Shown here piece after piece: positions 1-8,465 of a DNA stretch of 64,000 nt; positions within the stretch are counted from its first letter, which is position 1, and the number at the start of each line of letters is the position of its first letter. Position numbers and translations under genes: made by a program. The stretch comes from Actinoalloteichus hoggarensis (GTDB lineage: Bacteria > Actinomycetota > Actinomycetes > Mycobacteriales > Pseudonocardiaceae). The stretch spans positions 2,480,001 to 2,544,000 of the forward strand of contig NZ_CP022521.1 in NCBI RefSeq assembly GCF_002234535.1. The letters are read 5' to 3'. The notes beneath the pieces were generated by a model. That model saw only the letters and a program-made list of their open reading frames with translations. It was not told the origin of the DNA and made no database searches.

Positions 1-297
1 GGCTCGGACTGAGCGCAGACCGACGGCCTGCCGCCTCCGTCTGCCGTCGTGACCGGTGTCGTCCCGTGGTGGCGAGGTCGGAGGCGCTCGGGCGACGTGT
101 CTGGTCGTGGTTCGTGTCCGCCGGACTCGCCCGGTTCTCGGGGCGAGACGGGACGGCGTGTCACTGTGGTCCGACGAGCGCGGGGTCGTCGGGGGACGCG
201 GCGCGCGGACCGATGATCACCTGCCCTCAAGATCACGCTCCGGTCACGTGGTGCTTCTCGTCACACCTGGGCTCGTCACGTCTGCCACCATGGAGCC
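1..297. other. Upstream non-coding region, left edge of window
   Basis: No convincing gene. A TGA at 10-12 could end a gene that lies mostly outside the window, but three codons are too few to judge. The rest is presumably leader and promoter for the NfeD gene; I see no clear -35/-10 pair. Confidence 0.4.
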
Positions 298-729
298 ATG
301 GCAGCCCTTATCTGGGTCATCGCGGGAGCACTGCTCATCGCGGCCGAGGTGCTGTCCGGAAACCTGGTCCTGTTGATGCTCGGTCTCGGTGCGCTCGTCG
401 CCGCCGTCTCGGCGGGGATCGGTCTGCCGCTCTGGATCGACGTGATCGTGTTCGGACTCTCCTCGGTGGGGCTCGTCGTGCTCGCCAGGCCCGTCCTGCG
501 CAGGCGGATGCGCAAGGGCGAGCTGACCGCGAAGACCAATGCCGAGGCACTGGTCGGCGAGAAGGCCACGGTCGTGGCCGAGGTGACCGCGGACGGCGGT
601 CTGGTGAAGCTGGCAGGCGAGGTCTGGTCGGCCCGCAGCCTCGACGAGACCCAGGTACTGGAGGAGGGCCGCATCGTCACCGTCATGGAGATCTCCGGCG
701 CGACCGCCGTGGTCTGGGACACCCCGTGA
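298..729 (+). CDS. NfeD-like membrane protein
   Basis: A 143-residue protein with hydrophobic segments at about 3-25, 28-45 and 48-66, then a basic stop-transfer patch (RRRMRK) and a soluble C-terminal domain (about 85-140) rich in short beta strands, as in the OB-fold of short NfeD proteins. It ends 58 bases before a gene for an SPFH/stomatin protein. NfeD and SPFH proteins are known to work as a pair in membrane microdomain organisation and membrane-protein quality control. The N-terminal serine-protease domain of long NfeD proteins is absent. Start at ATG 298 follows GGAG closely. The family call is firm; the cellular role is inferred from the pairing. Confidence 0.85.
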   Translation: MAALIWVIAGALLIAAEVLSGNLVLLMLGLGALVAAVSAGIGLPLWIDVIVFGLSSVGLVVLARPVLRRRMRKGELTAKTNAEALVGEKATVVAEVTADGGLVKLAGEVWSARSLDETQVLEEGRIVTVMEISGATAVVWDTP

Positions 730-787
730 ACAAGGAGACCGCCTGCTCGTCCCGGACGGCGGGTCTCCACTGGAGGTTTCAAGAGAG

Positions 788-2104
788 ATGACGCTCTTCA
801 TCGTGCTGGCAGTGCTTGTGCTGCTGATCGCCACGGTCGTGTCACAGGCCGTGCTGGTGATCCCGCAGGCGACCGCGGCCGTGATCGAGAGACTGGGGCG
901 GTTTCGCACCGTCGCGGCACCGGGTCTGAACTTCCTGGTGCCCTTCTTCGACCGAGTGCGCGCCAAGATCGACTTGCGCGAACAGGTGGTCTCCTTCCCC
1001 CCGCAGCCGGTGATCACCGAGGACAATCTGACCGTCTCCATCGACACGGTGGTCTACTTCCAGGTCACGGACCCGCGCGCGGCCGTCTACGAGATCTCCG
1101 ACTACATCATCGGTGTCGAGCAGCTGACCACCACCACGCTGCGTAACGTGGTCGGCGGCATGACCCTCGAACAGACCCTCACCTCGCGTGATCAGATCAA
1201 CGGTCAGCTCAGGGGAGTCCTGGACGAGGCGACGGGCCGGTGGGGAATCCGGGTCGCCAGGGTCGAGCTGAAGGCGATCGACCCGCCGCCCTCCATTCAG
1301 GACTCGATGGAGAAGCAGATGCGTGCCGACCGGGAGAAGCGCGCCATGATCCTGACCGCGGAGGGCGAGCGGGAGTCGGCGATCAAGACGGCGGAGGGCC
1401 AGAAGCAGTCGCAGATCCTCGGGGCCGAGGGCGCCAAGCAGGCCTCGATCCTCGCCGCCGAGGGCGAGCGACAGGCCGCCATCATGCGTGCTCAGGGCGA
1501 GCGGGCGGCTCGCTACCTGCAGGCGCAGGGCCAGGCCAAGGCCATCGAGAAGGTCTTCGCCGCGGTGAAGGCGGGCAAGCCGACTCCCGAGCTGCTCGCC
1601 TACCAGTACCTCCAGACCCTGCCGCAGATGGCACAGGGCGACGCGAACAAGGTGTGGGTGATCCCCAGCGACTTCAACAAGTCCCTGGAAGGGTTCGCCA
1701 GGATGCTCGGCGACAAGGGTGATGACGGCGTCTTCCGTTACGAGCCGCCGACGGAGGACGTCCCGGAGTCGCGTCCGGAGCAGGAGGACGAGTCGATCGC
1801 GAGCTGGTTCGACACCTCGTCCGATCCCAAGGTCGCCGAGGCGGTGCGGGCCGCCGAGGAGGTGGCTCGCAAGGAGGTGCCCAGCCCGGTGTCGGGACTG
1901 GGCGGCTCGCCCCGGCCGGGTTCTCGTGCCGTCGACGGCCCCTCGGCGGGCCCGAAGCTGTCCGGCGCCGCCCCGCGGCCGCCGTTGGGCACGGGTGAGC
2001 AGGCTCCCGGAGCACCGGCTCCCGGAGGACCGGTTCCGGGGACCCAGGCTCCGGGGACGGGGCCGGGCCCCGCGCAGCCGGGCCAGGGTGACTCACGAGG
2101 CTGA
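788..2104 (+). CDS. SPFH/band 7 (stomatin-like) protein
   Basis: 438 residues. An N-terminal membrane anchor (about 4-24) is followed by an SPFH domain (about 25-200) with the typical VIPQATAAVIERLGRF-type opening and an R-E-Q-V-V-S-F motif. Then comes an Ala/Glu-rich region (about 175-260) of repeated AEGERQA-like units, expected to form a coiled coil and to drive oligomerisation. The last 60 residues or so are Pro/Gly-rich and probably disordered, a longer tail than in E. coli QmcA (about 305 residues). It forms a two-gene unit with the NfeD-like gene; ATG 788 has GAGAG just upstream. Likely a membrane scaffold; no client protein is visible nearby. Confidence 0.9.
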   Translation: MTLFIVLAVLVLLIATVVSQAVLVIPQATAAVIERLGRFRTVAAPGLNFLVPFFDRVRAKIDLREQVVSFPPQPVITEDNLTVSIDTVVYFQVTDPRAAVYEISDYIIGVEQLTTTTLRNVVGGMTLEQTLTSRDQINGQLRGVLDEATGRWGIRVARVELKAIDPPPSIQDSMEKQMRADREKRAMILTAEGERESAIKTAEGQKQSQILGAEGAKQASILAAEGERQAAIMRAQGERAARYLQAQGQAKAIEKVFAAVKAGKPTPELLAYQYLQTLPQMAQGDANKVWVIPSDFNKSLEGFARMLGDKGDDGVFRYEPPTEDVPESRPEQEDESIASWFDTSSDPKVAEAVRAAEEVARKEVPSPVSGLGGSPRPGSRAVDGPSAGPKLSGAAPRPPLGTGEQAPGAPAPGGPVPGTQAPGTGPGPAQPGQGDSRG

Positions 2105-2251
2105 GCGCGGCAGAGCCGGTGAAGGGGCCCGCCGCGCCGCGGCGATCGGCACGCCTCTTCGCCGGCCGGCCGATCGACCCTCGATCTCTCGTCGGCGGTG
2201 ACGAGATCGTGATCCTCGGCGGCCGACCGCAGGACTGACGGCGGCGGGCCG

Positions 2252-3325
2252 GTGCGGTTTGATGATCACGTGTCGGCGACTGAGCGAATCGATTCGGTGA
2301 CCGGGAGTCCGCTGCGTACGCACCGTGATCGCGTGGTCTCCGCCGTCGCCGCAGGTGAACACACCGTGGTCGCCGAGCTGTGCGAGGCGGCCCTGCTGAC
2401 GGTGCGGCGGCGGTCGACCGCGCCGGACCGCGTCGAGCTCACGTTGATCCAGGAACTCCTGGACGCCCACGCGGCGGCGTGCAGGCACGGGGCACGCTCC
2501 GGGCCCGCGTTGGCCGCCTGGCTGCTCCGCGTCCAGCTTGAGCAGCCGGGCCGGTGCGAGCCCGCGCTGGCCGACTGGGCCGACGCGCTGGGCGAGGCGG
2601 GGCTGGCCGCCTATCGCCGCGCGGTGGAGGCCGAGTGCGCACGGCTGCCGGTCGTGCCGTACGGCGGCATCCAGTTCCAGGACCGCAGGCGGCGGGCGGT
2701 GTTGCGTATGACCGAGGAGCTGGCTGACCACCTCGGCTGTGTCGACCTGACGGTCCTACAGCTCTCCAGAGACCTCTCGGCGGGCTGGCAGTACCTCAGC
2801 ATCGCCGTCCTGCTGCATCAGCGGGGGCGGAGCCGCGAATGCCTCGACTGGCTCGATCGGGGGCTCGCGGTCACCAGAGGTACGGGAGCCGATGAGCCGC
2901 TGCTGGACCTCGCGATGCGGCACTGCCGATCCGCGGGCCTGTTCGAGGAGGCGCTGCGCCTTCGGCGGGAGGCGTTCGCGGCGAGACCCGGTCTGGATGC
3001 CTACCGACGCCTTCGGGCCGTGGCGGTCGAGCACGGCTGCTGGGCCGTCGAACGCGACCGGATGCTGAGGCTGCTCCACGAGCGGTCATGGGAGCGGCGG
3101 CACCGGACGGTGTTGATCGAGATCCTGCTCTGGGAGGGTGACGTCGAGTCGGCCTGGGCGTCGGCGCTGCGGTACGGCTGCCCTGAGGAGCTTCGACGTC
3201 GTCTGATCCAGGCACGCGCCGCCACCAGGCCGAGGACGACGGCCGGTGCCGAATCGGCGGGGGACGCCGCCACCTCGACCGGGCGCGGGCGACGAGCCGG
3301 GGCCGCGGGCCGCGGCGGGGATTGA
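2252..3325 (+). CDS. Helical-repeat (TPR-like) protein of unknown function
   Basis: 357 residues, almost entirely alpha-helical by composition. Leu/Ala/Arg-rich helical hairpins between about 90 and 320 look like degenerate TPR or HEAT units (the E-C-L-D-W-L-D-R-G-L and F-E-E-A-L-R-L-R-R-E stretches). No catalytic motif, signal peptide or membrane segment is visible. The Arg/Gly-rich last 35 residues are probably disordered. I chose GTG 2252; GTG 2270 is an alternative and neither has a strong ribosome binding site. It stands alone between the SPFH gene and a 312-base gap. I do not recognise the family; a scaffolding or protein-binding role is only what the fold suggests. Confidence 0.7.
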   Translation: MRFDDHVSATERIDSVTGSPLRTHRDRVVSAVAAGEHTVVAELCEAALLTVRRRSTAPDRVELTLIQELLDAHAAACRHGARSGPALAAWLLRVQLEQPGRCEPALADWADALGEAGLAAYRRAVEAECARLPVVPYGGIQFQDRRRRAVLRMTEELADHLGCVDLTVLQLSRDLSAGWQYLSIAVLLHQRGRSRECLDWLDRGLAVTRGTGADEPLLDLAMRHCRSAGLFEEALRLRREAFAARPGLDAYRRLRAVAVEHGCWAVERDRMLRLLHERSWERRHRTVLIEILLWEGDVESAWASALRYGCPEELRRRLIQARAATRPRTTAGAESAGDAATSTGRGRRAGAAGRGGD

Positions 3326-3637
3326 GCCGCCGTCCTGGACGCGGTCGTGGGCGAGGTGGTGACCGCGCTCCGATTCGCCGACGGGGCGGTCTGGCGCCGT
3401 ACGGGAACGCGGGACCGACGGCGACGGCCTCGCGGGAAGGACGCCGACGTCGGCGTCGACACACCACAGTGGCGGGTCGCACGTCACCACCGCCTCACCC
3501 GCGCCTTCGAACCGATCAAGAACATTGTTGATCAGCGAAGATCACATTGAGTGACCCGCCGGTGATCCGACTCGCCGATCGTCGTGGGCACGGGAGTCTG
3601 CACACGATGTGCCCGAAGGGGACTACCCTCGCAACTC
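3326..3637. other. Intergenic region with a 20-bp dyad (operator-like)
   Basis: No gene. Positions 3514-3533 hold an imperfect palindrome with arms GATCAA and TTGATC and further matching pairs inside, about 105 bases before the next gene. TACCCT at 3624-3629 fits a -10 hexamer whose start site would fall at or near ATG 3638, so the next mRNA could be leaderless. Confidence 0.4.
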
Positions 3638-4051
3638 ATGGATGCCTCCACGCACCGGGATCGACAGACGGGCAGGTCCGGTCGCTACAAGCCGGTCCCG
3701 CGCACCGGTCCGCGGCGCGGGGCCAAGGACGTCGATAGGAACGACGCGATGCCCCCCGCAGATGTCGCTCAGGAAGTCGGCGAAGCCGCTCGTCAGCTCG
3801 GCGACCAGCTCTCCGACACCAACGCCATGCACAGCCTCGCCGACATCGAGCGGATCGTGGCCGGCCTGGCCGCCGCCGTGACCGGCGCCGCGGACGGCTT
3901 GGACGGGATCACGCAGTGGCTGCGCAGTACCGGCTACGGCGGGGACCTGTCCGGACATGCCAGTGTGGTGGCCGAACGGCTCGCGCACGCGGGCGGTGAA
4001 CTAGGCCTCCTCGTCGACGCGGTGCACAAGGCGGCGGGCGAGGCGGAGTGA
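3638..4051 (+). CDS. Small helical protein of unknown function
   Basis: 137 residues from ATG 3638. The first 38 are basic and Gly/Arg-rich; the rest is an Ala-rich helical region with heptad-like spacing (A-D-I-E-R-I-V-A-G-L-A-A-A-V), no cysteine and no membrane segment. It could form a helical bundle or coiled coil. A -10-like TACCCT lies nine bases upstream of the ATG and no Shine-Dalgarno sequence is present, which suits leaderless translation. ATG 3750 is an alternative start that would drop the basic arm. It ends 39 bases before an aldehyde dehydrogenase homologue in the same direction and may be co-transcribed with it. Function unknown. Confidence 0.6.
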   Translation: MDASTHRDRQTGRSGRYKPVPRTGPRRGAKDVDRNDAMPPADVAQEVGEAARQLGDQLSDTNAMHSLADIERIVAGLAAAVTGAADGLDGITQWLRSTGYGGDLSGHASVVAERLAHAGGELGLLVDAVHKAAGEAE

Positions 4052-4090
4052 CGACCCGCGCGAGGCGCACTCAGACGACGGTCGGAGTCG

Positions 4091-5533
4091 ATGGTGGACA
4101 GTTCGGCGGTGCTGCGTAACTTCGTCGGCGGCGAGTACGTCGACACGGTGGACGGTGAGACCACACCACTGGTCGACCCGTGCACGGAGGAGGAGGTCGG
4201 CAGCGCCGGACTGAGCCGCTGGGCCGACGTCGACGGCGCGCTGCGTCGGGCCGAGTCCGCTCAGGAGACGTGGGCGGGCACCACGCCTGCCGACCGACAG
4301 CGGGCCCTGTTGAAGCTTGCCGACTCGGTGGAGGACGCCGCCGCCGACTTCGTCTTCGCCGAGTGCGCGATGACGGGCAAGCCGGTGCGGCAGGTCGTCG
4401 AGGAGGAGCTGCCGCAGGCCGTCGATCAGATCCGCTTCTTCGCGGGTGCCGCGCGGGTGCTGGACGGGACGGCGGGCGGCGAATACCTCGCGGGCCATGC
4501 CTCCATGCTGCACAGCGAGCCGTTGGGCGTCTGCGCGCAGGTCACGCCGCACAGTCATCCGCTGGTGTTCGCCGCGTCGTCGGTGGCGCCTGCCCTCGCG
4601 GCGGGCAACGCGGTGGTGCTCAAGCCCGCCGAGACGACGCCGACCACGAGCCTGCTGCTCGCCGAACATGCCGCCGCCGTGCTGCCGCCCGGTGTCTTCA
4701 ACGTCATCTGCGGGGATCGGGACACCGGCCGGGCGATGGTGGCGCATGAGACGCCCCGACTGATCGCCCTCACCGGTGCGGTGCGGTCGGGCATGGAGGT
4801 CGCCGGTTCGGCCGCGGGCGATCTGAAGCGGGTGCACCTGCGGCTGGGCGGCAAGGCCCCGGCGGTGGTGTTCGCGGACGTGGACGTGCCCGACACGGCG
4901 GCTCGGCTGGTGCGGGCCGCCTTCGCCAACGGCGGACAGGACTGCCTGTCGGCCACTCGGGTGCTGGCCGCCGATGCCGTCTACGACGAGCTGCTGGCCG
5001 AGATCGCGGCGCGGGCGGAGGCGCTGCGCACCGGGCCGCCCCAGGACGTGTCGGCCGACTACGGCCCCCTCAACAACGCCGTCCAGTTCGACCAGGTCAA
5101 CGGAGTCCTCCAGCGGCTGCCCGACCATGCCGAGGTGCTCACGACCGGCGGGCCCACGGGCAGCCGCGGCTACTTCGTTCGTCCGACGGTGATCGCGGGC
5201 GTCGAGCAGGACGACGAGGTCGTGCAGAACGAGGTGTTCGGCCCGGTTCTCACCGTCCAGCGCTTCACCGACGTCGAGGACGCGCTGCTGCTGGCCAACG
5301 GGGTGCGCTACGGCCGGGCCGCCAGCGTCTGGACGGCGGACAACGCACTGGCCGCCAGGGTGGCGTCCGCCCTGTCCTTCGGCAGCGTCTGGGTCAACAC
5401 CCACGGCAGCGTGGCCGCCGAGATGCCGCACAACGGCTTCCGGCACTCCGGACACGGCACGGGGGTCTCGCGGCACGGCCTCGACGACTACACCCGCTTC
5501 AAGCACGTCATGACGAGCCTGAAGCCCAGCTGA
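4091..5533 (+). CDS. Aldehyde dehydrogenase homologue lacking key catalytic residues
   Basis: 480 residues, full length for the ALDH superfamily and closest in style to gamma-aminobutyraldehyde/betaine-aldehyde dehydrogenases. The NAD-binding core (A-G-N-A-V-V-L-K-P-A-E, about 171-181) and the nucleophile Cys285 in G-G-Q-D-C are present. The general-base Glu, normally in E-L-G-G-K, is Arg251 (codon CGG). The oxyanion-hole Asn of the usual P-W-N-F/Y-P motif is Ser155 (read P-H-S-H-P). These changes sit in otherwise well-conserved blocks and the frame is intact, so this is not simple decay. It may be a non-oxidising or regulatory homologue, or use a substrate not needing these residues. Start ATG 4091; weak ribosome binding site. 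Confidence 0.85.
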   Translation: MVDSSAVLRNFVGGEYVDTVDGETTPLVDPCTEEEVGSAGLSRWADVDGALRRAESAQETWAGTTPADRQRALLKLADSVEDAAADFVFAECAMTGKPVRQVVEEELPQAVDQIRFFAGAARVLDGTAGGEYLAGHASMLHSEPLGVCAQVTPHSHPLVFAASSVAPALAAGNAVVLKPAETTPTTSLLLAEHAAAVLPPGVFNVICGDRDTGRAMVAHETPRLIALTGAVRSGMEVAGSAAGDLKRVHLRLGGKAPAVVFADVDVPDTAARLVRAAFANGGQDCLSATRVLAADAVYDELLAEIAARAEALRTGPPQDVSADYGPLNNAVQFDQVNGVLQRLPDHAEVLTTGGPTGSRGYFVRPTVIAGVEQDDEVVQNEVFGPVLTVQRFTDVEDALLLANGVRYGRAASVWTADNALAARVASALSFGSVWVNTHGSVAAEMPHNGFRHSGHGTGVSRHGLDDYTRFKHVMTSLKPS

Positions 5534-5779
5534 CCCTGTCGGCGGCCGCGTGCTCGAGTTCGGGCCGGTCCGCCCTGGCCGGACGTGGCAGGCGTGGGCA
5601 CGACGGGGTGCCCTGACGCCGTCCCGCCCGGGTCGACGAGGCTCGACGCGATCGGCCCGGGCCGACGCGGACGGCGGCCGGTGCCTCGATGACAGGCGCC
5701 CGGTGATCCGGGCGGGCAGGCGGCCCGGGACCGACACGAATCGCGTTCCGCGCCTGTCCGGACGCCCGGGCGCGGGTGC

Positions 5780-6262
5780 TCAGTCGTGCCCGGCGGGTAC
5801 CCGGATCGTCGGCACGTGCCGAACCGGGAAGTTCACCGAGTTGGCGATGAAGCACACCTCGTGTGCCCGTCGATGCAACGCCGTCGCCTCGGTCACCATG
5901 GACTCGCTCGCCACGGTGACCAGTGGCGCCAGGATCACCTCGGTGAACCGCCCCCGAGTGCGGGCGGACTCGTGCAGCAGCCCGCGTGCGGAGTCCTCGT
6001 ACGCCACCACCACGACCCGGCCGAGCGAGCACAGCGCGAGATAACTCAGCATGTGGCACTGGGACAGCGCGCCGAGGAGGAGCTGTTCGGGGTTCCACCG
6101 GCTCGCGTCGCCCACGAAGGCCGGGTCGGCGCTGCCCTCGATGATCGGCAGACCCGCCGACGCGAGGTCGTGCGACCGCTCGTAGGAGCGATACCCGGAC
6201 GTGCCCGTCCCGGTGTTCCCACGCCAGGACACCGTCACCTCGTAGTGGTGCTCGCGGGTCAT
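5780..6262 (-). CDS. OsmC family protein
   Basis: 160 residues from ATG 6262, preceded on the minus strand by GGGAGAAGG. The protein has the OsmC/Ohr outline: an N-terminal beta region, then W-N-P-E-Q-L-L-L-G-A-L-S-Q-C-H-M, which carries the first redox Cys, and a C-terminal strand and helix (H-E-V-C-F-I-A-N-S-V-N-F-P-V) carrying the second Cys. OsmC-type proteins reduce organic hydroperoxides with these two cysteines. It converges on the ALDH homologue and lies downstream of a TetR gene on the same strand, which may control it. Confident family call; the exact peroxide substrate cannot be read from sequence. Confidence 0.88.
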   Translation of the reverse strand: MTREHHYEVTVSWRGNTGTGTSGYRSYERSHDLASAGLPIIEGSADPAFVGDASRWNPEQLLLGALSQCHMLSYLALCSLGRVVVVAYEDSARGLLHESARTRGRFTEVILAPLVTVASESMVTEATALHRRAHEVCFIANSVNFPVRHVPTIRVPAGHD

Positions 6263-6568
6263 GCGACTCGCCCTTCTCCCGACAGCTCTCTCCCGGGCAT
6301 CCTGCCGGTCGGCCCCGGCCGGTGCGGGCGAGGTGGCCACCCGCCGCGGCCTGTCGTCCTCGGCGCCGCGGCCTCCTCCGCGCCGTGCGTGCGTCGGCCC
6401 GCGTGGTCGGCGTGTCTCGTTCCGCGCAGGCGGACTCGGCGGGCGGTCGTCGGACGCCGTGAACTCCGGCGCTGTCCGCCACGAGGTCGACGGCGAACCT
6501 CGTCGACGTGTCGCCGTCGACGTCGGGCCGGCCGTCGTACGCCGTATCCGATCGCCCGCCCGGGTCGA

Positions 6569-7126
6569 TCAGGCGGGCCGTCGGGCATCGGCGATCGCGA
6601 GCGCCAGGGTGACCAGGCGGTCGACCTGGTCGACCTCGTCGGGCAGTTCGAGCAGGACGTGGTGCAGCTGGGCGTCGAGCGCGTGCACGAGCGTCGCGGC
6701 CGTCACGGTCGCGTCCTCGGCTCCCCGGTCACATCGGCGCAGATGCCCGGCCACCTCGGCGATCAGGCGCTCGGTCAGCGTCTGCAGCCTCGCGAGGCCC
6801 TCCGGGACCCTCGGAGAGTTCTGGTGCATCAGCGCGTGCAGTCGGGGCCGGTCACGATGCAGCGCGGCGATCTCGGTCGCGAGCACGGTCATCGTGTCGA
6901 CGAACGGAGGCTCCCGGCGGCGGAGATCGGCGCACACGGCGTCCAGACGGGCGGCGAGCGAATCGATGTGGCGCAGGGTCAGGGCGTAGAGCAGGGCCTG
7001 CTTGTTCGGGAAGTACTGGTACACGGTTCCGATGGACACGCCGGCCCGGTCGGCGATGTGGTTGGTCGTCGCGGCCAGGCCGTCACGGTCGAAAAGCTGA
7101 GCAGCGGCCTCCAGGATGAAGGCCAC
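6569..7126 (-). CDS. TetR family transcriptional regulator
   Basis: 185 residues from GTG 7126. An N-terminal helix-turn-helix (about 5-45) shows the family signature A-A-Q-L-F-D-R-D-G-L and G-V-S-I-G-T-V-Y-Q-Y-F-P-N-K. The C-terminal ligand domain is Leu/Ala-rich. The frame is open for at least 30 codons upstream and encodes R-Q-Q-R-S-R-E-T before the GTG, the usual N-terminal arm of TetR proteins, but no ATG, GTG or TTG occurs there. Translation may therefore start at a rare ATT/ATC codon, or the arm is lost. It is divergent from the alpha/beta hydrolase gene across about 100 bases; either that gene or osmC is a plausible target. Confidence 0.85.
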   Translation of the reverse strand: MAFILEAAAQLFDRDGLAATTNHIADRAGVSIGTVYQYFPNKQALLYALTLRHIDSLAARLDAVCADLRRREPPFVDTMTVLATEIAALHRDRPRLHALMHQNSPRVPEGLARLQTLTERLIAEVAGHLRRCDRGAEDATVTAATLVHALDAQLHHVLLELPDEVDQVDRLVTLALAIADARRPA

Positions 7127-7226
7127 CGTCTCCCGAGAGCGCTGTTGACGGGGTGTTCTGCGGGGCTCGGCGATGATCTGTCCAATGCGAGTTGTCGGGG
7201 CGTCCGCCGCGTCGAAGACTAGCGGT

Positions 7227-8165
7227 GTGCATGACGACTACCTGGCATTACTGCCCGAGGAGCTACGCCCCCGCCCGCTGCCCGCCCGTCGCTCCACCTG
7301 GTGGCGGTGGCGCGACATGGACGTCCACATCGAGCGGGTGGGCGAATCGGACGCACCTCGTCGTGCGCTGCTGTTGCACGGCGCGGGCGGCAACGCGGCG
7401 GCGATGTGGCCGGTGGCGGCTCAGCTCGCCGGGCACGGCGTCGAACTGATCGTCCCGGACCTGCCCGGCTTCGGCCGGACCCGTGCTCCTCGGCGTGGCG
7501 CGCTGCGCCTTGCGCACTGGATCGACCTGGCCTGCGACCTGCTGCGGGCCGAGCGTCGCGACGACGCGCGACCGCTGACGCTGATCGGCGCCAGCATGAG
7601 CGGGATGATCGCCTACGAGGTCGCCGCACGGACCGGTCTCGCCGACCGGGTCGTCGTCACCTGCCTGGTGGACCCGCGCGACGCCCGTGTGCGGCGGAAG
7701 GCGGCTCGATACCCGTGGCTGGGCGCCGTCGCGAGGCCCGTGCTGCGGTGGGCGGCGGGTCCGCTCGCCGGAGTCGAGATGCCGCTGCGTCTGCTGGTGA
7801 ACATGCGGAAGATGAGCAACGTCCCGGCGCTGGTCGACCTGGTCCTTCGGGATCGCCGAGGCGGCGGCAACCGGATGCCGCTCGGCTTCGTGCGCAGTTT
7901 CCTGGACGCGGTCCCCAGCGTGGAGCCGGAGCGATTCACCGCCTGCGAGATCGTCTTGGCGCATCCGGCCGCGGACGGCTGGACCCCGGTGGAGATCAGC
8001 CTGCCGTTCTTCGACCGGATCGCGGGCCCGCGGCGACTGGTGATGCTGCCGGACGCCGGGCACTTCCCCATCGAGGCCGCCGGGATGCGGACTCTCGTGG
8101 AACTGCTCGCCGAGGGCCGCCGACCCGGCGAGTCCGGTGGGGGCCGGGCGAGCGCACGGCCATGA
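7227..8165 (+). CDS. Alpha/beta hydrolase
   Basis: 312 residues from GTG 7227. The alpha/beta hydrolase order is clear: oxyanion motif L-L-L-H-G-A-G-G near 48-55, P-D-L-P-G-F-G near 77-83, nucleophile elbow G-A-S-M-S-G with Ser123, and the late D-A-G-H-F-P motif with His near 278. The elbow is G-x-S-x-S rather than the usual G-x-S-x-G. A possible promoter, TTGTCG (7192-7197), 17 bases, AAGACT (7215-7220), would place transcription at the GTG, giving a leaderless message. An in-frame ATG lies at 7173. The gene is divergent from the TetR gene and could be its target. Substrate unknown. Confidence 0.85.
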   Translation: MHDDYLALLPEELRPRPLPARRSTWWRWRDMDVHIERVGESDAPRRALLLHGAGGNAAAMWPVAAQLAGHGVELIVPDLPGFGRTRAPRRGALRLAHWIDLACDLLRAERRDDARPLTLIGASMSGMIAYEVAARTGLADRVVVTCLVDPRDARVRRKAARYPWLGAVARPVLRWAAGPLAGVEMPLRLLVNMRKMSNVPALVDLVLRDRRGGGNRMPLGFVRSFLDAVPSVEPERFTACEIVLAHPAADGWTPVEISLPFFDRIAGPRRLVMLPDAGHFPIEAAGMRTLVELLAEGRRPGESGGGRASARP

Positions 8166-8465
8166 CCACGAGATCCCTCCTCGGCCCTCCTCGGTTCCGC
8201 CGAGACCCGTGCGGCGGGAGACCCGGCGGCGGTGAGACCGAGCGGCGGTGAGACCGAGCGGCGGTGAGAGCGAGCGGCACGGGACGGTGGTGGACGGACC
8301 CGCCGACCGTCGGCCGCACGGCCGCGTCCGCCCGACGTCGCGCGCGCCGAAGCGGGGCGACCTGCCGGGGGTCGCCGTCTACGCGGTCCGGCCGCCGGAT
8401 CAGGCGGAGTCGGCGTCCGCCTGCACCGGCGTCCCGGACGGAGCTCGCGAGCCCGCGTGGCGGGG
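8166..8465. other. Intergenic region between convergent genes
   Basis: No gene. It contains a three-copy 16-bp tandem repeat at 8227-8274, listed separately. No canonical terminator with a clear stem and T-tract was seen. Confidence 0.5.
8227..8274. repeat. Three tandem copies of a 16-bp unit
   Basis: The unit CGGCGGTGAGACCGAG is present at 8227-8242 and 8243-8258 exactly and at 8259-8274 with one mismatch. It lies between the convergent hydrolase and amidase genes, 61 bases after the hydrolase stop. Probably a slippage-prone minisatellite. Confidence 0.9.
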
